Source: Parapedobacter luteus
GTDB lineage: Bacteria > Bacteroidota > Bacteroidia > Sphingobacteriales > Sphingobacteriaceae
NCBI RefSeq assembly: GCF_900168055.1
Contig: NZ_FUYS01000012.1
Location: 61,986-125,985, forward strand
Direction of reading: 5' to 3'
Length of the DNA stretch: 64,000 nt
The number at the start of each line of letters is the position of its first letter. Positions within the stretch are counted from its first letter, which is position 1. Shown here one piece after another: positions 45,210 to 53,199 of this stretch. Made by a program: the position numbers and the translations under genes. The notes below the pieces were generated by a model. That model ran no database searches. It was not told the origin of the DNA and saw only the letters and a list, made by a program, of their open reading frames with translations.

Positions 45210-46481
45210 TTAGTGCTGTGTGTTTACCATTTGACGCTTATTAACCGCCATTGTTACCTGGCCCGTTAATTCTTTTCCAAGCAACGGGCTGTTGCTTGAC
45301 TTAGACCGGTTGGTACGCTGGTCAAAACGCCAGCGTCTTCCGGTATCAAGCAAAATAAAGTTTGCCATTGCCTGCTCTTGAAATTCCGGAATGGGCAATC
45401 CCAATATACGCCGAGGGCCAACAGCCAGTTTGTCTACGATCAAATCGACCGATAATCCGGCCTCCAAGGCGAGTGGCAGTACGGTTTGTAGACCAATGAT
45501 TCCTTCTGCCGCAACCTGAAACTCGACCTGTTTGAACTCGACTTCATGAGGCGTATGCTGCGACACAATGGCGTCGATGGTACCATCTTCAAGCCCTTTG
45601 CGCAGCGCCATCACATCGGTATCCGTCCGCAACGGCGGGTTTACTTTGTAGTTGCTATCAAAACCGACGACCAATTCGTCCGTCATGATCAGGTGGTGCG
45701 CCGCCACATCACAGGTTACCCGGATACCGCTTGCCTTTGCGTTACGAATCAGGTTGACGCTCTCAGCGGTACTGATTGTCGTGAAGTGTATCGCCGCTTC
45801 ATTGTATTCAGCGAGATGCAAATCGCGGGCAACCATCAGTTCTTCCGCCAGATTGGGGTTACCTTTCATTCCAAGGTAAGTACTGGTAACGCCTTCATTC
45901 ATCTTCGCTCCACCAGCTACCGAAGCATCCTCGGGATACGATACTATCACGCCGTCAAAGCCCTTTGCATACAACAATGCCCTGCTCATCAGCCCTGCTT
46001 GCTGCACCGGTCTGTCGCCATCGCCGAAGGCGACGGCTCCCGCCAATTTCATGTCGTACAATTCAGCCAGTTCCTCCCCTTGCCTTTTTTTGCTGATGGC
46101 ACCTATCGGAAATACATCAACCGGCAACGTCTTTGCCCTGTTTACAATCAATGCTACCTCCGACCGGCTGTGTACCGGAGGTTGCGTATTGGGATGAACG
46201 GCCACTCCCGTGAACCCTCCCGCAACTGCCGCTGCACACCCCGACAAGATATCTTCCTTGGTTTCCAGCCCCGGCTCCCCAAAATTGGCATTCATATCAA
46301 AAAAGCCAGGGGCAACGTATTGCCCACTTGCATCAACAACAAGCAGCTGGTCATGTTCAACCCCGATATGAGGCGCTATCTTGACGATTATCCCGTTTTC
46401 TACCAGGATATCCACTTCTTTACCATGAAAAGGTGAGTTGCGAAAGGCTACTTTGGCCGATTTGACAAGTAAGTTATCCAT
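45210..46481 (-). CDS. Dihydroorotase homologue lacking canonical metal ligands
   Basis: 423 residues with the overall DHOase/amidohydrolase layout: PGFFDMNANFGEPG, TGVAVHPNTQPP, HFTTISTAESVNLIR and KVNPPLRTDTDVMAL. The HxH of the usual DxHxHxREPG motif is replaced (DMNANFGEPG), the HCED His by Tyr (SYPEDASVAGG), and the catalytic Asp of TDHAPH by Gln (SQHTPHEVEF). These are the zinc and base residues of dihydroorotase, so ordinary catalysis is unlikely. It may be a structural partner of aspartate carbamoyltransferase, as with inactive PyrC homologues in pseudomonads, or have another role. No other pyr gene is near. Confidence 0.8.
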   Translation of the reverse strand: MDNLLVKSAKVAFRNSPFHGKEVDILVENGIIVKIAPHIGVEHDQLLVVDASGQYVAPGFFDMNANFGEPGLETKEDILSGCAAAVAGGFTGVAVHPNTQPPVHSRSEVALIVNRAKTLPVDVFPIGAISKKRQGEELAELYDMKLAGAVAFGDGDRPVQQAGLMSRALLYAKGFDGVIVSYPEDASVAGGAKMNEGVTSTYLGMKGNPNLAEELMVARDLHLAEYNEAAIHFTTISTAESVNLIRNAKASGIRVTCDVAAHHLIMTDELVVGFDSNYKVNPPLRTDTDVMALRKGLEDGTIDAIVSQHTPHEVEFKQVEFQVAAEGIIGLQTVLPLALEAGLSVDLIVDKLAVGPRRILGLPIPEFQEQAMANFILLDTGRRWRFDQRTNRSKSSNSPLLGKELTGQVTMAVNKRQMVNTQH

Positions 46482-46630
46482 GTATATAAAAAGAAGAATA
46501 AGGCGTTAATAGGACAAGAAAGGCGATTTTCAAAGGAATTATGGCAACGAGCACATTCATTAAAAAACAAAAGTACAAAATTGACCGTATTGGCAAGGGT
46601 TTATTTTGAAATATTCGTTTTCCCCGGCAG

Positions 46631-47191
46631 TCAACTTCCCCATTCGTACCCGTTAGTTTCCAGCCCCGCCAACCCCAGTGCCCGATCCACCACCGTCGTA
46701 GCGAGTTCCTCAAAATTTGCCGGAAGGCTGTAAAAAGATGGACTCGCCGGACAAATGATGCCTCCTGCCTCGGTAACGGCGACCATATTACGCAAATGAA
46801 CCAAGCTTAGCGGCGTTTCCCTTGGCAATAAGATGAGCCTGCGCCGTTCCTTCAGCATCACGTCCGCGGCACGGGTAGTCAAGTCAGACGAAGTACCCCC
46901 AGCGATGCGGGCCAATGTACCCATAGAACATGGGCATACGATCATCGTGTCAAACTTGGCTGAGCCCGATGCAAACGGGGCATAAAAGTCGTTTTTTTGG
47001 TAAAATGAAAAAGGATATTTGGCATAGTCCTCATTGTTCAACTCGAATTTCCAGACGTCCTTTGCATTATCGGACATGACGACGGCCACAGTTTCCAGCT
47101 GGGATTGGAGACGCGAAAGCTTATCAAGCAATACTTTGGCATAAATAGCACCACTTGCACCGGTGACGGCAACAATTATTTTTCTGGACAT
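46631..47191 (-). CDS. ubiX: Flavin prenyltransferase, UbiX family
   Basis: 186 residues from the ATG at 47191 (MSRKIIVAVTGASGAIYAKV, the FMN-binding loop). Conserved blocks are MSDNAKDVW, CPCSMGTLARIAGGTSSDLTTRAADVMLKERR and LLPRETPLSLVHLRNM. UbiX makes the prenylated FMN cofactor of UbiD decarboxylases, used in quinone synthesis. The frame is open upstream into the ABC permease gene but without homology. It lies between the ABC-2 permease and the dihydroorotase-like gene. Confidence 0.93.
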   Translation of the reverse strand: MSRKIIVAVTGASGAIYAKVLLDKLSRLQSQLETVAVVMSDNAKDVWKFELNNEDYAKYPFSFYQKNDFYAPFASGSAKFDTMIVCPCSMGTLARIAGGTSSDLTTRAADVMLKERRRLILLPRETPLSLVHLRNMVAVTEAGGIICPASPSFYSLPANFEELATTVVDRALGLAGLETNGYEWGS

Positions 47192-47217
47192 CCGCTTAAA
47201 ATAATGGCCAAAGCTAT

Positions 47218-47248
47218 AAAAAAATAGCCCAAGGTGATGACTTGGGCT
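47218..47248 (-). terminator. Terminator after the ABC-2 permease gene
   Basis: Minus strand AGCCCAAG (47248-47241) pairs with CTTGGGCTA (47233-47225) around a 7-base loop and is followed by seven T. It begins 26 nt past the permease stop, just before ubiX. Confidence 0.8.
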
Positions 47249-47273
47249 CAAGAAAAATCGGATTAAAGCAATC

Positions 47274-48338
47274 TCATCGCGATCGGATTTCCTTCCGCAT
47301 AAACGAAACGTAGGATAAGACGAAGCAAATGACCGTTGCCGCAATCAATCCTGTTAACTGCGGCCAAACAATCAGCAAGCTCTGCCCCAGGGGCAGTGGG
47401 CTCGGTATCGCCCCATAAGCCTGCTCCATCGTCAGCGGACCCAAGCTTCGTACCGAGGGACTCAACAACGTCGTCGTGGCATCCGTATACAGCTGGCTCG
47501 GGACGACACGCATTAAATTAAGCACAAACTGCTGGTGGCCTATCAGCTGTTGCGGAGACGCCATTTCCGAAGGCATCATCGCCCGGGCGACGAGATTCAC
47601 GATGATCTGGTAAAACACCGTGAAGAACAGCCAGATAGCTATGGCCGTGAGTGCCGAAGTAGCAGCCTGCCGAAACCGAATAGACAAAAAGACAGACAGG
47701 TTGAGCCAAAAGGCTACATACAACACACTCAACAGCAAAAAAAACACAACCCTTAAAAACTCCTCAGCAGTGGGCGGTATCCCAATGATGACCATGCCAA
47801 ACCCCATCACCAAAAAACCCAACGCGAAAAACATGACGCCAATGACTACAAATGCCGCCATAAACTTGGCATTAATCAGGTAATCGCGATGGATGGGTTG
47901 GGCCATGATGCGGCTCAACGTGCCCGAATTCTGTTCGGAATTAATTGCGTCAAAACCAAGGCCTATTCCCAATAGCGGGCCAAGAAACCCGATGAACACA
48001 TGAAAGGGCGGCAACGAACCGTCTGACAACGTAAACAGCTTTAAGAAAAAGTAAGGATCGTCGGCATCATTAGCTTTTGCCGCTTCATCGACCAGGTTGG
48101 TTATCGACGTATAGAGCGAACCAAAACAGGTCAACAATATTAAGAAAAGCAATACGTTGAAACGCCAGCTGCGTACATGGTCAGCCACTTCTTTCTGGAC
48201 AATCACCCAGAAAGGATGGGTAACGCCATTCATCCGCCTCTCCCTTACCCGCTCCAGGTAGCGGCTGGACGAGTCTGCCAACTTCGCCGCCCAGGGCCTG
48301 GTCTTCAACTGCCTGACGGCATTATGCAGTTTTTCCAT
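47274..48338 (-). CDS. ABC-2 type transporter permease
   Basis: 354 residues. The ATG at 48338 is used: it overlaps the ATPase stop by 17 bases and has a strong Shine-Dalgarno (AAGGAGGGG) just upstream. Six hydrophobic helices are seen, with an extended periplasmic loop after the first; INSEQNSGTLSRIMAQPIHRDYL is typical of NosY/CcmB-like ABC-2 permeases. It is the last gene of the NEW3 protein-ATPase-permease operon. The cargo is unknown. Confidence 0.87.
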   Translation of the reverse strand: MEKLHNAVRQLKTRPWAAKLADSSSRYLERVRERRMNGVTHPFWVIVQKEVADHVRSWRFNVLLFLILLTCFGSLYTSITNLVDEAAKANDADDPYFFLKLFTLSDGSLPPFHVFIGFLGPLLGIGLGFDAINSEQNSGTLSRIMAQPIHRDYLINAKFMAAFVVIGVMFFALGFLVMGFGMVIIGIPPTAEEFLRVVFFLLLSVLYVAFWLNLSVFLSIRFRQAATSALTAIAIWLFFTVFYQIIVNLVARAMMPSEMASPQQLIGHQQFVLNLMRVVPSQLYTDATTTLLSPSVRSLGPLTMEQAYGAIPSPLPLGQSLLIVWPQLTGLIAATVICFVLSYVSFMRKEIRSR

Positions 48339-49305
48339 ATAGCTCCCCTCCTTCAAAGTATTTCGTGTAAATATCATCAAGCCCGTATTCTTTCATGTTG
48401 AGGCTCTTCAATCCAAACCCAGAATCGACAATTGTCTGCGCAACCAAGGTGGTCACATCTTGGGTACTTCCAATGTAAAACCGATTGCCGTCCACTCGTA
48501 CGGATACCACTCCCCGCAATCCAAGCAACCGCGCCCTCAATCCCTCTGCCAGCGGCCTACCGTCGGTTGTTTCCGTCCGCTCAATACGGGCCTCGGTGCT
48601 GTAGGGTTCCTTATCGGAAAATAACGCCTTCGATAACTCAGCAATATTCCCCTGTGCAAGTAATTTTCCAGCCACGAAGATCCCTACCCTATCACAAACC
48701 TGCTGCACCTGATGCAGATGATGTGAAGAAAGCAATACCGTAATCCGTTCTTCGCGGCTGAGGGAAACGATCAAATCAAGAAATTCACGTACGCCTATCG
48801 GATCGATTCCCAGTGTTGGCTCGTCGAGAATAATGACCTCCGGATTTTTTACCAGCACATCGGCCAACCCTAAACGCTGACGCATACCACGGGAATATTT
48901 GCCCGCTTTTTTCGCGGATGCTTCGCGAAGCCCTACCCGATCAAGCAGCCTGTCTACCCGTTTCTCCGCCTCCCGCCAGGACAGCCGGTTGAGCCTGGCG
49001 GTATATAATAGGTTGTCGCGCCCGCTCAATTGTTCATAAAACCCGACGTCATCGGGCAAGTACCCCACTCGCCTTTTCACCTCGATTGGATTCACGGTGG
49101 AGTCGATGCCGCATACGCTTACTTTGCCGGATGTCGGCTCAGTAAGCCCAAGCATCATGAGGATAGTCGTCGATTTACCGGCGCCATTTGGCCCCAGCAA
49201 GCCAAATACCTCACCTTTCGTAATGGAAAGGTCGAGACGATCTACCGCCGTAAAATCGCCATACTTCTTGGTTAGCCCCTTCAGCTCAATAATGGTGTCG
49301 CTCAC
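48322..49305 (-). CDS. ABC transporter ATP-binding protein
   Basis: 327 residues. Walker A is GLLGPNGAGKSTT, the Q-loop lies near YLPDDVGFYEQLSG, the signature in YSRGMRQRLGLADVLVKNPE, Walker B in VIILDEPTLGIDP, and the H-loop in LLSSHHLHQV. A C-terminal extension (about 225-327) is as in CcmA/NatA-type ATPases. The start is GTG at 49305, preceded by AAGGAGG at good spacing. It is translationally linked to both neighbours. Confidence 0.92.
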   Translation of the reverse strand: MSDTIIELKGLTKKYGDFTAVDRLDLSITKGEVFGLLGPNGAGKSTTILMMLGLTEPTSGKVSVCGIDSTVNPIEVKRRVGYLPDDVGFYEQLSGRDNLLYTARLNRLSWREAEKRVDRLLDRVGLREASAKKAGKYSRGMRQRLGLADVLVKNPEVIILDEPTLGIDPIGVREFLDLIVSLSREERITVLLSSHHLHQVQQVCDRVGIFVAGKLLAQGNIAELSKALFSDKEPYSTEARIERTETTDGRPLAEGLRARLLGLRGVVSVRVDGNRFYIGSTQDVTTLVAQTIVDSGFGLKSLNMKEYGLDDIYTKYFEGGELYGKTA

Positions 49306-49308
49306 GGC

Positions 49309-50472
49309 TTACCTCCTTCCGTATTTGCGGAACAAATAGTACACGCCACCCGCGGCGCCGAGGATAATCAATATGCCCAGCCAGCCCCAAAGCAAGGGCG
49401 TGCGGACCGCCATCCGGAAGGATGCCGTGGCTGACTTCTCGGGGGTCTTAGCCTCCATATTGACTACGTAATCACCGGCGATAGCTTTTCTGCTGGCGTT
49501 GATTGTCGCAAAAACCTGTGCATGTTGCCCCGGTGCAATCACATCAATTTTACTGGGCTCAAACTGTACGGTCCAATCCACTGGCGCAGAAGCTTTCATT
49601 TCGATGTTTTTCAGCGGTGCCGATCCCGTATTTTTGACCAGCATCTCCACTTTTTTATTGCTGCCTGCGGTGATGTTCGTGCTCAACCTTCCGGAAGGTG
49701 TGGTCAGTTCCAAACTATACGAGCCGGTAATTACCACCTCAAGTTCCAGGTTGGATGACATTCCGCTTGCGGAAGCCACGACAGGAATTTTGTACTTTCC
49801 TGCGCCAAGGTGATCGGGTGGATCCAGTTCGATGGTGATATTCTGCGTTTGATTCGGCCCCACATTAACCGATGACACCTGCTTGCCATTGGCCCGGAAA
49901 AGCGCATTCCAGCCCTGCGGGACCTGGGCCCTCAGCCCATAGACCTGCTCCTCACTGGATGGGTTCCGCAGTGTAGCGTTGAATGTGAAGGTCGAGTTTG
50001 CCGCTCCCTCCATATTGGCCTGGTCGGTATTAAACTCTGACTTAAAGCTACCCTGCTCCGACACCACCACCGTCAGCGGCAATTGGCTCATTCCTTTGGC
50101 AACCACTTGAAAACGGTAGGTGCCCTTATCTACTTTATATGGCACCTGTACCTTGAATGAGAAGTTCTTTTTTTCCTTAGGCAGTACGGCAAGCTGTTCC
50201 ACCGACCATCCACCGGATTTGAGCTCATAAGACCATCCTTCGGGAAGGCCAACAACAGCAATCTCAGCGCTTCTGACGCTGCCGCCGTTGTTGATGACGT
50301 CGACGGAATAATCAATGGACTCGCCAGGCGGGACGGAAATTTTCGTGTAGGGAGTATAAAGCGTAACACCTTGTGCCACAGCTTTTTTACAAACCAATTG
50401 AATCGGAATTACTCCACAAAAACAGAAAAATAAAAGAAAGATTTTAGGTAAAGTATTGGCACGTGCTAACAT
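49309..50472 (-). CDS. NEW3-domain exported protein with C-terminal membrane anchor
   Basis: 387 residues. An N-terminal signal or anchor (about 8-33) is followed by three Ig-like NEW3/alpha-galactosidase-associated domains (VPPGESIDYSVDVINNGG, LRNPSSEEQVYGLRA, VKNTGSAPLKNIEMKAS) and one C-terminal helix (LLWGWLGILIILGAAGGVYYL-like, about 360-382) with a basic end. The topology is an inner-membrane-anchored periplasmic protein. It heads an operon with an ABC ATPase and permease, so it probably serves the transporter as a periplasmic adaptor. Such trios occur in other phyla, but their cargo is not known to me. Confidence 0.82.
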   Translation of the reverse strand: MLARANTLPKIFLLFFCFCGVIPIQLVCKKAVAQGVTLYTPYTKISVPPGESIDYSVDVINNGGSVRSAEIAVVGLPEGWSYELKSGGWSVEQLAVLPKEKKNFSFKVQVPYKVDKGTYRFQVVAKGMSQLPLTVVVSEQGSFKSEFNTDQANMEGAANSTFTFNATLRNPSSEEQVYGLRAQVPQGWNALFRANGKQVSSVNVGPNQTQNITIELDPPDHLGAGKYKIPVVASASGMSSNLELEVVITGSYSLELTTPSGRLSTNITAGSNKKVEMLVKNTGSAPLKNIEMKASAPVDWTVQFEPSKIDVIAPGQHAQVFATINASRKAIAGDYVVNMEAKTPEKSATASFRMAVRTPLLWGWLGILIILGAAGGVYYLFRKYGRR

Positions 50473-50648
50473 AAAAAACTAACTATTAATTTAGAATGAT
50501 AAACAGTACGCGCGCAAAAATAGAAATTCACCAAAATATCAAAAATATTTTTTACATTTTTTAACATTTGGCTTCAGCGGGTGTATGAGAGACATCCATT
50601 TGCTCAAATTCAAAATTATCGTGCTGCCGATTTAAGCCTCGCATGAAG

Positions 50649-50723
50649 ACAAAAAAAAGGGCCGAATAATAGAATATTCGACCCTACATCTACCTATGAA
50701 AAACATGCCCTTTGGGAGGGCAT
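50649..50723 (-). ncRNA. Candidate small RNA, about 75 nt
   Basis: Minus strand. A promoter (TTTG at 50752-50755, 18 nt, TACTTTTG at 50726-50733) predicts a start near 50722. The predicted RNA has a 5' hairpin (ATGCCCT/AGGGCAT, 50723-50705, loop CCCAA), a single-stranded linker GUUUUUCAUAGGUAGAUGU, and a terminator hairpin (AGGGUCGAAUA/UAUUCGGCCCU, 50685-50658, one G-U pair, 6-base loop) ending in eight U (50658-50651). No open frame on this strand fits. On the plus strand a 14-codon frame (MKNMPFGRALQKYS) exists but has no promoter. Promoter, two hairpins and terminator in 110 bp make a compact sRNA gene. The family is unknown to me. Confidence 0.6.
50651..50685 (-). terminator. Rho-independent terminator of the candidate small RNA
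   Basis: An 11-bp stem with one G-U pair (50685-50675 with 50668-50658), loop TTCTAT, followed by T8 on the minus strand. It points away from any annotated upstream gene on that strand, so it needs a transcript starting inside the 50686-50950 gap. Confidence 0.8.
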
Positions 50724-50725
50724 TA

Positions 50726-50755
50726 CAAAAGTACAGCTAAGAATGAGGATCCAAA
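50726..50755 (-). promoter_or_regulatory. Promoter of the candidate small RNA
   Basis: TTTG-N18-TACTTTTG on the minus strand. Both elements fit the Bacteroidota consensus and spacing. An 18-bp dyad (50782-50799) lies about 30 bp further upstream. Confidence 0.55.
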
Positions 50756-50781
50756 ACAAATAACGTGTTAAAAAACGTTTT

Positions 50782-50799
50782 TGTAGATGTAATACTACA
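50782..50799. promoter_or_regulatory. 18-bp dyad motif upstream of the small RNA and ankyrin gene
   Basis: TGTAGATGTAATACTACA, 16 of 18 identical to 10382-10399. Centred near -68 of the small RNA start, a class I activator position. The rest of the 50473-50950 gap outside the small RNA is A/T-rich without clear features. Confidence 0.35.
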
Positions 50800-50950
50800 A
50801 GAAATGACTACAAGACGTCCTATACCTTGTTTTTGATGGCGGTGAAGCGGCGATTAGACACCTTTTATAGGCGACGATTCGTGCAGGTTTAATATTTTTT
50901 TAGTTAATTCGTCCCTGAATTTTAATTGTAGATTTATCCAAACTGAAAAC

Positions 50951-51601
50951 ATGAGCCTTAGTCAACTCGAAGAATACATCGAAACGGGCAATAGCCTAGC
51001 CATTGACAATTTGCTACGTAGCGACCCAAGCTTAGGCAAACAAAAAACCAGTCACGATATATCCCCTCTGTTATTGGCCTGTTATTACAACAAACCTCAA
51101 ATTGTCAGTGTTCTATTGAGACATATTGATGAATTGACCATCCACGAAGCTGCGGCAGCCAATCTTTTGGAGCAGGTACAGGCGATGATTGATGACAACC
51201 CACATTTATTGGATGAAGTCTCGGATCATGGCTTTACCCCGCTGGGACTCGCCACACACTTTGGAAACGAAAATGTCGTGCGGTATCTTCTGGCGAAAGG
51301 CGCCGATCCCAATATACAATCCCACAACGGTTACAATGTATATCCCCTCCATGCGGCCATCAGTTCGGGGTTTGACAACATTGCCAAAATGCTGATTGAA
51401 GCAGGTGCCGAGGTAAACGTTTTCCAGGCATCGCGGATCAGCCCGCTCCATTTGGCTTCCCAGACCGGCAACATCGATCTGATCATCCTGTTGTTGGAAA
51501 ATGGTGCACTTATCGAGGTCAAAAATGATATGGGCAAGACCGCATCAGACTTAGCGGCGGAGAAAGGGCATGTCGAAATCGCTAATATTTTAAAAGTCTA
51601 A
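50951..51601 (+). CDS. Ankyrin-repeat protein
   Basis: 216 residues, cytoplasmic, with about five ankyrin repeats: ISPLLLACYYNKPQIVSVLL, GFTPLGLATHFGNENVVRYL, VYPLHAAISSGFDNIAKMLI, ISPLHLASQTGNIDLIILLL and KTASDLAAEKGHVEIANIL. These form a protein-binding scaffold. There is no enzymatic domain. It converges with the PspC gene with a 4-base overlap of the stops. Partner unknown. Confidence 0.9.
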   Translation: MSLSQLEEYIETGNSLAIDNLLRSDPSLGKQKTSHDISPLLLACYYNKPQIVSVLLRHIDELTIHEAAAANLLEQVQAMIDDNPHLLDEVSDHGFTPLGLATHFGNENVVRYLLAKGADPNIQSHNGYNVYPLHAAISSGFDNIAKMLIEAGAEVNVFQASRISPLHLASQTGNIDLIILLLENGALIEVKNDMGKTASDLAAEKGHVEIANILKV

Positions 51602-51819
51602 ACGTCCCAAAGCCTATGGCGCATACGTTTGATGTAATTCCGAAAATCCAGCACTATCCCGGCTAAAAAGTAGAAGATGATCGGAAATCCTACAGCCAGG
51701 AAGGAAGTGTAAATAAAAAACAAGCGAAGCTTGGATATGGAAATACCTAAACGTTCGCCGATATAGGTGCATACGCCAAATGAACGTTGTTCAAAAAAGA
51801 GAAGAATCCGCTTTACCAT
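51598..51819 (-). CDS. PspC-domain small membrane protein
   Basis: 73 residues from the ATG at 51819 (a GTG one codon earlier is possible). FGVCTYIGERLGISISKLRL followed by a long hydrophobic helix is the PspC domain, linked in Enterobacteria to the phage-shock envelope stress response. It overlaps the end of the DUF2851 gene by 29 bases in the same direction, suggesting coupled translation. Confidence 0.87.
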   Translation of the reverse strand: MVKRILLFFEQRSFGVCTYIGERLGISISKLRLFFIYTSFLAVGFPIIFYFLAGIVLDFRNYIKRMRHRLWDV

Positions 51820-53107
51820 CACGCATCGTTTTAATCAATTGTAAGCCTACCCCGCAATCCAAGCATTTTTTCCTATCGCAATAATATGCTTTCATTTGTA
51901 ACAAAGCCTGCGAATCAGCGGCTTGTTCCGCATGCACGCCCAGCGCCGAAAAACGCCTGATAACAGCATTATCCTCGGCTTTCAGGTGCTCCAACAGGGC
52001 AATAGCCCGGTAAAGATACGCTTCTTTACCAATATATTTACCATAAGCAAATAAAATACCAGTTATCGCATTAATTAGCAACACATCGATAGCCTGCGCC
52101 CCCAATTGGTTGCTGTGTGCGGGCGCCGGCGTATCAAACCGGTAATGGCGCTGCCAATAAGGGTGCACGGGCAGCTTATCAAACCATGCTTTCAACACCG
52201 CTACTTCTTTGTTGTCAATAATGGCAGAAAATAAATGTACGGCATATTGGCAAAGTGCGGCAAACTGCGCGATACGCATGGTGGGAAAATTCGCGGGGCG
52301 GATACGCATAAATTTCCATACGGTCGCATCGACCGGCGTTAATGCATGGAGCTTCCGCAGGTAGCCATATTCTTGCTGCAGCATCCGCGGATAATCGTCG
52401 CTGAAATTAACACGTTCAAGCATACCGGCCTGACCGAAGAACAACGCTTCCACCGCGGCCGGATGATCCTTGTGTTTAGCGACTACGCCGCGCGGCAAGC
52501 TACGGGCAAGCTGTTCGAAAGCTTGCGCATTCACCTTGAATCCGAAGCTCCGCGCCATCCAGATGTAGCAGGTCTCTTCCCAGTCTCCTTTTTGTTGGGT
52601 GAGTAGATCAAAGACGGCAGAAACCCGCCGTTCCAGACGTTCGATTACCAGCCGGGACAGCCATTGGGACAACTGGAATGACGGTACGGCATGAATGCGC
52701 CGCTCACAAGGTATCCAATGCCTACCGGCCATCAGCTCCCGGTATCGGCCCAGAATATTTTTCGGCACCAACGGCCCCAGTTCGAGGGTTTCGGGAGGGA
52801 TGCCATCCTCGCGTTTTATAGCCCGGTCATATTCATAGACGACATGCAAAATTACATTGTTATACGCCCTGTCAAACTGGTGGCGATGAACATCCCAATC
52901 AGAAGCCCGTACGTGTATCTCCACGTTCCCCGCCCACTCGGTATCGCCAATTCGTATGCGCGCGCCAAGAAAATCAGGACCAGCATCCCGGTTGTACATT
53001 CCAGCATCTAATACCGTAACAGTTTTTCCCGATACCGTAAGGACATGCCGCGTACTGTAAAGGCGATATCTCCAAACGAAATGTAATATGTCTTCTGGCA
53101 AGGTCAT
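51791..53107 (-). CDS. DUF2851 family protein
   Basis: 438 residues, no signal peptide. It begins MTLPEDILHFVWRYRLYSTR and contains AGMYNRDAGPDFLGARIRIG and VEIHVRASDWDVHRHQFD, the acidic and basic residues that characterise DUF2851. The N-terminal part recalls restriction-endonuclease-like folds (D, E-x-H region). Four Cys near the C-terminus (CDRKKCLDCGVG) suggest a metal site. Function unknown; the family is widespread in Bacteroidota. It has its own promoter and precedes the PspC gene. Confidence 0.87.
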   Translation of the reverse strand: MTLPEDILHFVWRYRLYSTRHVLTVSGKTVTVLDAGMYNRDAGPDFLGARIRIGDTEWAGNVEIHVRASDWDVHRHQFDRAYNNVILHVVYEYDRAIKREDGIPPETLELGPLVPKNILGRYRELMAGRHWIPCERRIHAVPSFQLSQWLSRLVIERLERRVSAVFDLLTQQKGDWEETCYIWMARSFGFKVNAQAFEQLARSLPRGVVAKHKDHPAAVEALFFGQAGMLERVNFSDDYPRMLQQEYGYLRKLHALTPVDATVWKFMRIRPANFPTMRIAQFAALCQYAVHLFSAIIDNKEVAVLKAWFDKLPVHPYWQRHYRFDTPAPAHSNQLGAQAIDVLLINAITGILFAYGKYIGKEAYLYRAIALLEHLKAEDNAVIRRFSALGVHAEQAADSQALLQMKAYYCDRKKCLDCGVGLQLIKTMRDGKADSSLF

Positions 53108-53134
53108 TCCTTTCGGCTTTAGGTAATGTATGCC

Positions 53135-53164
53135 AAAGATAAAAGTTTCAGCGAAAAGCCCAAA
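53135..53164 (-). promoter_or_regulatory. Promoter of the DUF2851-PspC unit
   Basis: TTTG (53161-53164), 18 nt, TATCTTTG (53135-53142) on the minus strand; the leader before the ATG at 53107 is about 20 nt. Confidence 0.6.
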
Positions 53165-53199
53165 TTTTTAGCGCATGGTAGGCGCGCTTAGCAGCCCGT

